Shown here one piece after another: positions 10,690 through 21,193 of a stretch of DNA of 64,000 nt. A program made the position numbers and the translations under genes. The stretch's first letter is position 1. Each line of letters opens with the position of its first letter. This DNA comes from Cercis canadensis (Eukaryota; Streptophyta; Magnoliopsida; Fabales; Fabaceae): the NCBI GenBank assembly GCA_003255065.1, contig QAOA01008740.1, forward strand, positions 253,434 to 317,433, given 5' to 3'. Under the pieces are notes generated by a model, which was given only the letters and a program-made list of their open reading frames with translations, searched no databases and was not told the origin of the DNA.

Positions 10690-10880
10690 AATTTTTTTAA
10701 TTTTTTTTTAAGGTGCCACGTGGCCTTTTCTGTTAAGTCCAATTAACAGACATAAGCGGAGGACGAAAATGACCGACAAAACAATCTTCCAAGGACTAAA
10801 GTGTCGGTGAAAATCTTTGGAGGACTAAACTGTCACCGAATCTATCTTTCGAGGACCAAACATGGGTTTTACTATATATA
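10690..10880. repeat. Probable right terminal region of the MULE
   Basis: Contains ccacgtggcc, a palindrome (tctgttaa...ttaacaga), three spaced 'gaggac(t/c)aaa' motifs and ends near gggttttactatatata. Such phrases recur in dicot MULE terminal inverted repeats. Its left partner is not in the window. Confidence 0.5.
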
Positions 10881-11263
10881 TATATGGGTTAGTGGCTTGG
10901 CGCTGCAGTGCTATACTTACTGTTTGGCAAAGCTGGGAGGGCATGGGAGAGCGCTGCAGTGTTGAAGTCCCTACCTGACTCTTAATCACTAGCACTCCGA
11001 CTCCTTCAGGTGTGCTGCAACGTTGACCATTATGTCTAACTTTGACATTTCCAACTTTTTCTGCCCTTTTGAACACTTTGGACCCCAAACTTGAGTGCAA
11101 ACCTGAAGTTAACATAACTAAAGAAAAATTAGTCCTAATGACATAATAGCTAAATTAATTAAAAAAAGAATTTAAACATAACGATAGGAAGAGTCCAGAG
11201 AATGGGTTGCCTCCCAGAAAGTGCTTGGTTTATAGTCCTCAGCCCGACTTTGTCAAAGAAAGA
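10881..11263. other. Noncoding 3' internal part of Athila-like element F
   Basis: No gene. The block gggttgcctcccagaaagtgc (near 11199-11220) and the following 'tatagtcctcagcccgac' are homologous to the sequence after pol in element B, so this belongs to a minus-strand Athila-like element (F). Confidence 0.55.
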
Positions 11264-11744
11264 TCAATTGAGATCATCAAGAGCAATGAAAGATTTTAGG
11301 AAATCTTCTCCACCCTCTATGTATATCTTCAGTCTTTGACCATTTACTTTGAACTTTAGCTCACCAGTTTTGACTCCTACTACTCTATAGGGGAAAACTT
11401 GTTCTACTATGAATGTACTCGACCATCTAGACTTTAACTTCCTAGGGAAAAGCTTCAAATGAGAATTGAATAATAGGACCTTTTTCCCCAAAATGAATTC
11501 ACGCCTCAGAATGCATTTGTCATACCACTTCTTAGTTCTTTCATTATAGAGTTGGCATTCTCATAGGCATCTTAGCGAAATTCATCCAGCTCATTAAGTT
11601 GGAGATCAAAGTTCAGTTTTTTTGTGACCCAATAAACTTGATGTTCTAATTCGACTAACAAGTGACAAGTTTTTTCAAACACCTACCAATATGGAGAAGT
11701 ATCAATGCATGTCTTGAAAGTTGTTCTATATGCCCATAAAGTGT
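11264..11744 (-). pseudogene. Element F integrase C-terminal part
   Basis: Minus strand. The frame starting near 11491 reads GKKVLLFNSHLKLFPRKLKSRW, VEQVFPYRVVGVKTGELKFKV and NGQRLKIYIEGG, the typical C-terminal segment of Athila integrases. Upstream, between 11683 and 11743, is TLWAYRTTFKT, part of the conserved region after the DDE core. Stops and small shifts lie between the two parts. The gene is interrupted at 11744 by element D and resumes at 23800. Confidence 0.75.
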
Positions 11745-12146
11745 TATAGACACCGTATTTTGTCCAGGTATTTTTATAAAGCAAAAAAAAAAAAATAATG
11801 ATTTTTAAAAAGATGAAAGCTCTTAATTTTTTATTATTACTTTTTATATTTTTATTTAGGCCTTTGTAATAAAGCAAAACCTAGTCTTACTACCTTAGCC
11901 TAATCTATTGTTTATCTAGCCCATTTGACTTATTCATTAGTATTTAAATTTTTTTAAATAGTAAATAAACAAAAAAGAGAGAAGAAATATTGTTAATAGA
12001 TTTTTGCATCATTAGATCTAGGAGGACCAATGAGGGAACAAGGAATAAATTTTCCTCATTCCTTATTGGTCCAAGTTAGTGTACTTTATCTCTATTAAAT
12101 AAATAAGTAATTAAAAAAAATAAGGAAAGCAAATTAAATAAATAAA

Positions 12147-13581
12147 TGATTGGTGTTGTCGCTTAACCAATTAAATTAAACCGAATCCCCTAATTAGAAT
12201 GCAATAGAGGGCATAATCCAGGTTTGTCTCACAAGGAATGTAATGTGTAATCAATAATTTCAAGTTAAAAACAGGGGATTTTTGAAACAAGATTATAATA
12301 GTAAATTGCAGAATTAAACAAAGATTAATGTAATTGATTAAAGGCGTAACCTAGCTAGACATCCATCAAAAACCGGTTTGATTTATCCTAGATTAACATG
12401 AGTGATTAAGTCTTAATGCAACACTACTAATTGAGTTTAATTACAACTGAAATCTCTAATTTTGATCAATTGTTCCTACTGAGTTATCACACAGGATTCG
12501 ATTAATCACATACAATCACTAATCTTGTAATCACAAAGACTAAGCAATTAGTGATTAATCTAAAAACCGAACATCAATTAGCATAGCATAGCTTCTCTGA
12601 ATTCTAACCATAGATTAAAGATTGATCAATCTAAATTCTATTTCTTACTTCAATATCCATATAAATCACAAAGATCTCCATGAATTCATACAAAGATTAA
12701 AGCAAGGTAGAAATTCAAAGAAGAAGAAATTGCATTAAGTTTAATCCAATTAAGAACATAATCTCAAAATCAAAACCGAATTTAATCAGGAGTCTAACTT
12801 GGTTACAAGGATTCTACTCCTCCATGGTCATGAAATCCAAGCTCCAATGGAGAAGTGCAGTCATAAATCAAAGAGCTCTAGAATTTTCAAGAGAGAAAAT
12901 AAAAGCTACCTAAAAACTGTCTAGTCTAGAATTGATAACTCGTCTGCCTCCTTTATCTAATTATAACTTCCTAATTTTCATGCACACCCAATTTATCCCT
13001 AACCTAGTTTAAACCTCAGCTTCAAATGGGCTCTGGTTTGGACCTAATTGGGCCTGAATTAAGGAAGTTAAGCCCATTTAAATCCATCTAGGTCCATATA
13101 GGTCTCTGGACTAATCAGCCATTTCGACAAGCAATAAGACCATCTTAAATTCATAATTTGTTGAACCGGCCTTCATAAAATTCCAATGGGATTGGTTTCA
13201 AGTCCATACGATATGTACAGAACTAGTTATGGTCCAAACACTGCATGCGGGTCAGGATCCAGCGGCAGCAACTCTACTTTGACTTCCGGGTTAAATTTGA
13301 CCCACTGAACATCTAAATTGGCCTTGGAGGTCTGAATGAAAGTTGTAGATAATCCTTTTATCTTTCCTACAAGGCAATAATCACAATTTTTAGACATTCA
13401 TAACTAAAGATATACCCAAAATACAGAATAGTGTCAAAACCCTAATAATGCTGAAAAATACACTTAAGCCCAATTTGAACCTAATTAATGAAATATGACC
13501 CAAGCCCAATCAAATAAGCCCAAAATAGGATTAGGAGGTTAAAAATGGGGATTAATTAATATATGAAAATATTGTTCATCA
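12147..13581 (-). mobile_element. Solo LTR of the element C family
   Basis: Begins tgattggtgttgtcgct and ends attgttcatca, aligned along its length with the element C LTR at 25325-26774 (1,450 bp). No internal region is attached, so it is a solo LTR left by LTR-LTR recombination. The flanks ataaa and accaa do not form a clean 5-bp duplication. It splits element D's 5' LTR: D sequence matching 21590-21640 resumes right after it. Confidence 0.8.
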
Positions 13582-13979
13582 ACCAACAAAGTAAGAGAGG
13601 AAGATCAGTAATAGAGAACTCAAGAGGAGAAAAAGAGAAAAGGGAGAGAGAAGGAAAAGACTTGGGAAAAAAGAAAGAAACCAAAGAGAGAAAAATGTTT
13701 GAATCTCCATCAAATTCATTCTACAAGAGTAATCTTTACTCCAGTTCTTCCATCTTTACTGCTGAATTTTTTAATTCATGGTGATCAATTTGTCTATTTG
13801 CTGTTATATGTAAATGACTATGCTGAATTTCTAAATCATAGTGTAGTTTGATAGAGTTTGAGATTGATTCTTATGGTTCTAGGGTACCAATAGTGCTAGA
13901 TTCCTAAATTTAAGTTCAATTTCTAATGTTGATATAGAAATAATTTTGATTTTGAGACTTTGATTTCTCTCATTGATTG

Positions 13980-14900
13980 ATAATACTTGGTTTAATTGTA
14001 GATTGTGCATTTTTTGGTTTATTAGTCTTCTCTAGCAACCCTTCGTTTTTATTTTTTAGATGGAACTACAAAGCTTTGATTTTAGTGATTCGTAATTTAT
14101 TAGAACCAGGAGACGTGTGTCTAATCTGTGTAAAATTTTCATGGCCAAATTTCATTTTCCCTGGTCCCAGTGTTTATTTTAATTTCATTGTTTTTCTTCT
14201 ATTTTGGGTTGTCAGTCTTCTCTGGCAACCCTCAGTTTTTATTTTCTATATTAAGTTATAGAGCTCCAATTTGAGTGATTTTAGATTTTTTAGAACCAAG
14301 AAGCATGTTTCTCCTATATGTAAAAAGTTCATGGCCAGATTCAGTTTATCCAGCTCTCAATGTTTATTTGAAGTTGATTGTTTCTCTATCATTTTGGGGC
14401 TGTCAGTCTTCTTTGGCAATTCTCAGTTTTTATTTTTTAAATGGAGCTATAGAGCTCCAATTGGAGTCATTATTGCTTTTTTAGAACAGGGAGACGTATT
14501 CCTATTATGTATAAAAATTTCATGACTAGATTCTCTTTCCTCTGCTTCTAGATTTTCTTTGAATTTGATTATTTCTCTATTGTTGTGGGTTTGTATGTCT
14601 TCTCTTGCAACCCTCGATTTTTATTTTTTTAGATTGAGCTAAAAAACTCCAATTTCAGTGGCTTTTGTTCCGTTAGAACCAAGACATGTATTCCTATTAT
14701 TTGTAAAAGTTTTAAAGCAAAATCCCCTTTCCCCTGTTCTCAATTTGTATTTTAATTTGGTTATTTTCTGTATTGTTGGGTTTGTCAATTTTCTTTAACA
14801 ACCATCAGTTTTTATTTTCTAATTTGAGCTACAGAGTTTCATTTTGTGTGATTCTTCTTTTGTTAGAACCATAAGACATGTGTATTTGATGTGTGAAATT
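13980..14900 (+). repeat. ~190-bp subrepeat array in the element D 5' LTR
   Basis: Five degenerate copies, with the 'gtc(a)gtcttctctggcaac' phrase at about 14023, 14212, 14402, 14593 and 14783 (period 189-191). Each unit also holds a 'gagct(a/c)cagagctccaatt' and a 'ttagaacca.ga' phrase. The 3' LTR has only about three copies (22010-22560). Confidence 0.8.
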
Positions 14901-16119
14901 TTTAAAATTTATGCTTGTCTCTTCTACTCCTAGTTTTAATTTGAATGTAGCTGTTTTAGGATTGTTTTTGGTCCATTTTCCCTTGCTGTCCTTGCATTAT
15001 TTGAAGGCTATTCCATGTTGTTTCCTTGGCTATTTTTGAGTAATTTGATTCCTAATCTTGGCTTTGTTTTATATTAGTGTCTTCTTGAATTAATTGCATA
15101 TGGTTAATGTTAACTTTTTTTCAAAGCTTGTTCTAGTTTGATTTAGCAGCTGTTTTGAAAATTATTGTTATTTTTTTTTAGAATTCTTGCTTGACTTCTG
15201 CCTTACCCTCATCTAAAGGGTTGTTTTACATTTTCTTTAGTTCATTCAGATTTAATTTTAGAGTTGATTTTCATTCTTGATTTTTCTTGTTGAAAGCTCT
15301 ATTTTGGTTATGTTAGAGGCGCTATATTTTACTTGATAGACTTTTGATAATGTTCCTTCATTATTATTTTCACTAATCATTATTTTATAAGTGCTGAAGT
15401 TTTTGTTGACAATGTTGGTGAGACTATGTGATGCAAGGGAATCTACATTTGTAAGTTTGATGTTTGAGACCGATGGAAAGCTTGAAACTCGAGGATTATT
15501 GTTATTATTTTACATTTGTACTTAAGATCCCCATTAGACAAGGAAAAATGTTGTAATATTCTAAACTCATGCATTGCATTCATTTAAAATATATATATTT
15601 GTGTCGCATAGTATTCACAGACCCCTTCACTTATCATAGAAAGATAGATCGAGTCTTATTTTTTTATGGAATAGTTTTGTTTATCCAACATAGGTAAAGG
15701 TAGCACCACCCTGAAGAGCACTTTATGCAAGAAATGGGTGAAAGGATTTAGGTCTCGTTAGTAAAATTATGCATTGCACGTTTAAATTCACCATCTTTAT
15801 TTTTGTTAGATATTCCTACAACACTCTTATTATTCTGGGATAAATAAAATATACATTTTTTGTCATATTATATTCGCACAATCAATTTCTGGTAATTATT
15901 TTTTAAACGGGTGTTGTGGGGTGCCTAACACCTTCCCCACACAAATTGACTCTTGAACCTTCTCTGGTTCACAGACCATTTTTTAATTTCAAAAGGGGTT
16001 TTCTAACTGTTTCTCATTTTCTTAGTATAATTGGTGGTCACTCCAAGTTTTTTTCAAAAACTAATATTTTTTTTTAAAAAGTCATTCATCCGCGTCGTAA
16101 CGACCTTTAGGTACATTGT

Positions 16120-16137
16120 TGGCGACTCCATTGGGGA
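16120..16137 (+). promoter_or_regulatory. Primer binding site of element D
   Basis: tggcgactccattgggga lies directly after the 5' LTR. This form is characteristic of Ogre/Tat-type elements; the literature, as I recall it, assigns it to tRNA-Arg. Confidence 0.7.
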
Positions 16138-17039
16138 GGATTAGAGAGTCAAGCCTAAAAAATTGGTGTTGTGAACTTAATATGACCTGGTGTATTTTCT
16201 TTATCTTTAAATTTGCTTTTATTTTGTTGGTGCTTCTTTGCTGATAGATTCTGCTTTTGGTTATGTTATTTGTTTTGTTTTTTGTATTTGTAGATAGCTT
16301 ATAACTGTTGCATATTTCTTGTGTTTTCTTAGAGTTCGGTAGTTTTTGGTAGATGTTGGTATGCTTCTCCTGCACACATTGTGCACTGACACTGTAACCA
16401 TGCACACTACTCATCGGCTTTATACTTGGGCCACCCTCAACTTAGGATTAGAAGGAAGCCTAGTGTTATTGTTGGAAGTTCATCATTCGGTGGTTTACAC
16501 GAAAGCTTCCACTTAGATTGCGGATCATCTTGTTGGTTTGGATAAGCAAAGGGGTTCATCCCCTTGTGAACCAGGTTAGTAGGGTGTGTTCTCTATCATT
16601 TTGGTAGGGGCAGTCTATAGTATCTTGGACTTTCAGAATATTAGCACCCCATTGCCAAATCTTGCATGTAATTTGACTGTAGATGTCCATCTTTATAGGG
16701 TAGACCTTGACCAGTTGGTAAACTTAAGGCTAGTTCGTTTATAGGACAATGGGGAAACATTTCTTTTTGTCATCTCTCATTTTTCTTTTATTTTGTCTTT
16801 CCTTGCATTAAAATAAGAGATCCAATTATTTGTTTCTTTTTCAAATAAATCGAGTGTCCTTTTTTTTTTCTTTCTTATTTATGTTTGTACCTTTCATTTT
16901 CCAAATAAACATTTTCTAAATGATTTATTTTGTTGTGCCTATTAAAAAAAAAAAAAAGGCAATGCATTTTTCTTTTGTCCATTTCATAAACCTCATTTTT
17001 TTCATTCATCCCATGCAGTTTTCATTGAAAAGTTTTAAA
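16138..17039. other. Leader of element D
   Basis: No ORF survives in the 0.9 kb between primer site and gag. Classical Ogre elements carry an extra ORF1 here; I see no trace of one, so D is either ORF1-less or too decayed. Confidence 0.5.
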
Positions 17040-18845
17040 CATAGCTCGCTCAAAGAAAAATAAGCTCAATCAAAAGCACTCTGTAAAAAGGTTAATCGGG
17101 CTCATATCAAGAACTATCAATATCATAGAAGAAAATCAAGAACAATGTCATAATCGTAGGGCCGAGTTTAATGAATTGAAATCTCATATAAATGAAATGA
17201 TGAAGCTTTTCACTAAGAGCCTGAAGTTGAAGGTTGTGGCCGAGAGGCCAGGTGGTGTCAATATCCCTCTAATTTCCCATATAACATATTTGTTGACATA
17301 TCTATCAAATAAGGCAACTTCTGCAGCTTTCGCTCCAATATGGGGAATGCTTCCTCAGATGATGCCTTTTACAAATTTGGTACATGGGTGTGATTCAAGT
17401 TCAGCAATACATCCTACTACCCAACCAATTGAGGCCGTATGTCATCTCACTATTGTTCCCAGACTTATTTTCTCTACCAATGGAAGCTCTATTCAATCCA
17501 AATGAAAATCAAGGAGGTGTATATACATACACCCATCCAATTACTTATTATGCTTCTCATTGCACTGCACAAGAAGCTTCAAAGATAGTTCTTTTAAGAA
17601 AAGAAAAAGAAGAATTAAAGAAGAAAAGTTTGAGATTTAAATCAATAGAGAAAAAACAAGCACTGTTGGAAGAATAGATTAAGATGTTGCAAAGATCAGG
17701 GACATATGGGCCAATTGACATTGATGAACTTTCCTTGACACCTGAAATTATTCTCTTAAAAGATTTAAAATGCCTGAGTTTATTCGCTACAATGGAACAA
17801 CCAATCATCGGTTTCACTTGAAATCCTATTGCACTAAGATGTCCATTTGATCAAGAGATGAGAAATTCTTTATACACTTCTTCCTAGAAAGTTTGACTGG
17901 TCCTACTTCAGATTGGTATTGGCGTCTAGATTACTTCAAGATTCACACATGGAGAGACCTGACTGATGCTTTTTTGAAGCAGTATAGTTTTAATGATAAC
18001 ATAGCTCCTTCCAGAGCTCAATTGGGGTCTATGCGTAAGGATGAAATTGAAAGCTTTAAAGATTACGCTCAAAAGTGGAGGAATTTAGCAGCCTAAGTTC
18101 AACCTTCGTTGTTGGATTTTGAAATGATTTATTATTTCATAAATACTTTGCGTTCCCCTTATATTGAGTTGATGGTAGTAGTTGTTTATAGGGACTTTTC
18201 TAAATTTATCAATGCTGGAGAAAGAGTTGAAAAGATGAACCGAACAAGAAAACTATCATTCTTAAGAAGAGAAAACCATAATAACGACCGGAAGAATGGA
18301 GAACCATTTAGGAAAGAAGAATGTGAGGTAAATTGGATACATTCATCGGAGACACCACCATACTATCAACATCGAGGCCCATATCATTCTCCAATTCTCA
18401 TTTTCTCTCCTCCATACCAAGTCAATACAATCCCACCATCCTTCCCACAAAACTCACAAAATCCTCTACAACTATATCCTTTTTAACCAAACTTTGCCTC
18501 AAAGCTATCCTGCTCTTCGAGCACATTTTGCAAGACCATGTCATGGTCAACCTAGGCCTCCTAGGAATCGAGAATCTTTTTCCCAACTTTCCCATAATTA
18601 TATGATGCCCAATTGATTGCACCTCGTCATATGGAACCTTAAAAGTCACATTTTCTTCATTGGTACAATCCAAATCTCAAATATGACTATCATAGGGGAG
18701 CGATTAGACATTCTATTGAAGATTGTGAAGGATTCAAGAATGTGGTGCATCAACTGATCAAGCAGGGAGTGTTTTAAATAGAGGAAATTGCAGCTGCATC
18801 GAATGTAGCTACAAACCCACTTCCTAATCGTAGGGCTCAAGGTTG
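17040..18845 (+). pseudogene. Element D gag remnant (Tat/Ogre type)
   Basis: Several frames in series form a decayed Gag. Near 17040-17260 is a coiled-coil-like N-terminus (RRAEFNELKSHINEMMKLF). A linker rich in S, T and P follows, then a second charged helix at 17580-17670 (LLRKEKEELKKKSLRFKSIE). The best preserved part is the capsid-like segment at 17893-18300: TGPTSDWYWRLDYFKIHTWR, DAFLKQYSFNDNIAPSR, ESFKDYAQKWRNLAA and INAGERVEKM. This is diagnostic of Tat-lineage Gag. The final segment RHSIEDCEGFKNVVHQLI lies near 18700-18760. At least five stops or shifts interrupt it (for example near 17678, 17820-17880, 18096 and 18485). No protease follows. Confidence 0.8.
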
Positions 18846-21193
18846 AGAAGATCCCGTTGGAGATTGAAGAGTGATTCAAGAAGGATGTTGGTCGAGCTTG
18901 CTTTTGTATTGCTTTAAGTCATTTCTTTTGTTGTTCAATGTTTATCTTCTCAATTTTCTCTTTTTACTTAAGTCCAAGGCTAATAGAGTTCATTCAATGT
19001 TGAGACCTTATGTTATTTGGCTTCAATTAATGATTATGCATTTTATTTTACCATCTTTATTATTCTTGTTTGACTTATTCTTTTGGAATCATAGTCCTTC
19101 TGAAAAAAAAAAAAAAAAAAAAAAAAAACACTTCATAAGTTTTTCTTTTAAGAAGTTGCAATTGACACAAAGATGATACATTTGAGAATATTAGAAAAAG
19201 AAGACCTCATAAAAAAAATTATTTTTAAGCAAATTTTTCAATAATTAGAGACATTTTTTTTTCTCCTAAATATTGCGAAATATCCTTAGTTACCCCTTTG
19301 AGCTTGAAGAAGTGAGTCGTTTCTTAATTTTTTGATTCATGAACTTCCTTGGAAAAGATAAAAACCCAATAAGCTTTCATGACAACATTCAAATGCCAAG
19401 AATGATGATTTTCTTTCTTTTATCCAAACACATCACATCCATTGTCAAATCACTTTGAGCTTTAAATTTTCCTTCATACGTGATGAGAATCATACTTAAG
19501 CTACAATGAGAGTCAACTTGCTAAGGATGTCTTCAAAACCTTAATGGACTTGCCAAAAAGATAGTGAAAATTCAAAAGAAGTGCAAAAGAGAGGAAAACT
19601 CTCCAAAAGAAGAAAAGAAAAAGAAAAAAAAAAAAACTCTTCAAGGGGTAAGAAAATCCTTTCATGAAAAGAGAGAAAAAAATAAACAAAAGTATTCATT
19701 CTAAATCGTTAAAGAATAAGAAATCATGTGATAAAAATTACAAGAAGAAAACCTCAAGTTATAAAAAATAGGATTTTCATTGTTGTCCCATCATCAAATG
19801 TTTGGACATTTATATTCCTTCTTTCATTAGTCATATCTTATATCCATAAAACCACATTACAAACTTTGAGCATCCTCTTAGTAAATAAATGTTGGCATAA
19901 AAACCTATTGAAGTTAAGCGTTGAAGAGAATTGGGAAATAAGTGAATGGACAAAATGAAGTTTTGAGCCTTTATTTTTTTATTTCAAAATAAAAGCCTTT
20001 TACCCTAAGACCTCATTACAAGCTTTTAAAGACTTTCTTAAGGATTGGTTTGCTTGAATTGTAAACTGGAGCAAATTTTTTCATGAAAAATTTTGGTTTT
20101 AAAAAAAAAAATTGGGGTCAAGCCTCGCTTAAGAATTTTTTATTTTTGGTGTCAGTTGCATGACCCTCAAAGGGAATATCTTCAATCCCTACAATTAGGG
20201 CAACTTTTTGTTCTTCAAATTTGCAAATTGTCACAACCATAAGGCTTTATGTCTTAACTTTTGCTTCAATGATCCTCCCCAGTGCCTGACACTAGGGCAA
20301 ATTTTGGCTGCCTAAAATTCATTTTTTGCACAACTTTATCCTTGACAAGTTGATCATTTGCGTAAATCAAGAATCTCAGATCTTATCTCATTTCAGTCAT
20401 TTATCCACAACTATCTTTCTTTGAATCCATAGTTCATCTTATTAATTTTTGTCAAATAAAATAATAATGATTTTTACTCAATTGACATGACAAACATTAG
20501 CAATTGAAAAATTGGCTTAAAGCATTATCATGATTCTTGCAAAGGATTAACATTCATCAAGATCCATGCAGAAAGAAGTCTTTGGGACTAGACCCTACAA
20601 TAGAGTAAATTTTGATTGAGCAAATTTTTCAATGAGCAAGCAACTTGCACTTTTCGAATTCATCGTCTTTATTTTAAGCATGGGCTCTGACCCATCAATT
20701 TTATTCCCCTGCATTTTGGGTCTTGACCCATTCTTTTACTTCTTGCAATTCCTTGGGCCTTAACCTATTGTCTTATTACAATTTTTGGGTCATGCCCTTT
20801 CATGTTATTTTTCTTGCATATCATATCATTTTCCAATTTCTTTTTTGTTGACTCATATCATGCATTTTCTAAGGTTCATCCCCTGTTTACTTTTCATTTA
20901 TCCATGGGCCTTGACCCACATATACTCATCTTCACCTTTACTTTTCTTGTCAAAACCCTTTGGCGGATGAGACACCTTTATTTTTTTTTGGTCAAAGTCC
21001 TTCAGTAGTAGATGCACCTTTATTTTTCTTTTCAAATTCGCATGGCAGAGGAGGCACATTTACTTTATTTGCTTAAATTGAATATAGCCTAACTAGGTTG
21101 AGCAAGCCAAGTGCTTTTAATTCTGTCGGCTCTCAAGTAAAAGATAGCGGTACTTTTAAATTCTATCAGCTCTCAAGTGAAAGATCTCGGTAC
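18846..21193. other. Noncoding interior of element D
   Basis: AT-rich, with long A- and T-runs (19102-19129 is an uninterrupted A run) and no recognisable protein. From about 20280 the text 'tgcctgacactagggcaaa' and several 'gg(g/t)cttgaccca' phrases recur, which look like tandem-derived noncoding repeats near the 3' LTR. Two short repeats 'tctcaagt(a/g)aaagat(a/c)(g/t)cggtac' sit at about 21131 and 21171, just before the LTR, where a polypurine tract would be expected; no strong purine run is visible. Confidence 0.5.

Larger units (their letters stand above)
8834..10880. mobile_element. Mutator-like (Pack-MULE-type) element with captured gene fragments
   Basis: An inverted repeat of about 80 bp (8834-8912 against 10519-10597, CT/GA-rich and ending in gatgaacaatgtttc) encloses unrelated gene fragments. 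To its right, 10690-10880 has features common in dicot MULE termini: a ccacgtggc core, a small palindrome around tctgttaagtccaattaacaga, and repeated 'aggactaaa(g/c)tgtc' units. No transposase is present. The left outer terminal repeat is missing because of the N at 8833, so I cannot verify matching ends or a 9-bp target duplication. An alternative is a CT-rich foldback element of another class. Confidence 0.6.
11745..16119 (+). repeat. 5' LTR of element D (with nested solo LTR)
   Basis: Aligns with the 3' LTR 21194-23799 from 'cgtattttgtccagg' to 'cgcgtcgtaacgacc'. Without the nested insertion it is about 2,940 bp, against 2,606 bp for the 3' LTR. Much of the excess is explained by about two extra copies of the ~190-bp subrepeat. 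A polyadenylation-type aataaa lies near 15840. Confidence 0.8.

Noticed and set aside
12147..13581. Complete small non-autonomous element inside the D LTR
   Set aside because: It aligns with the element C LTR only from end to end and has no internal sequence, so solo LTR is the simpler reading.
16082..16414. Minus-strand 110-codon frame over the element D primer site
   Set aside because: It crosses the LTR boundary and primer site of a plus-strand element and resembles no protein.
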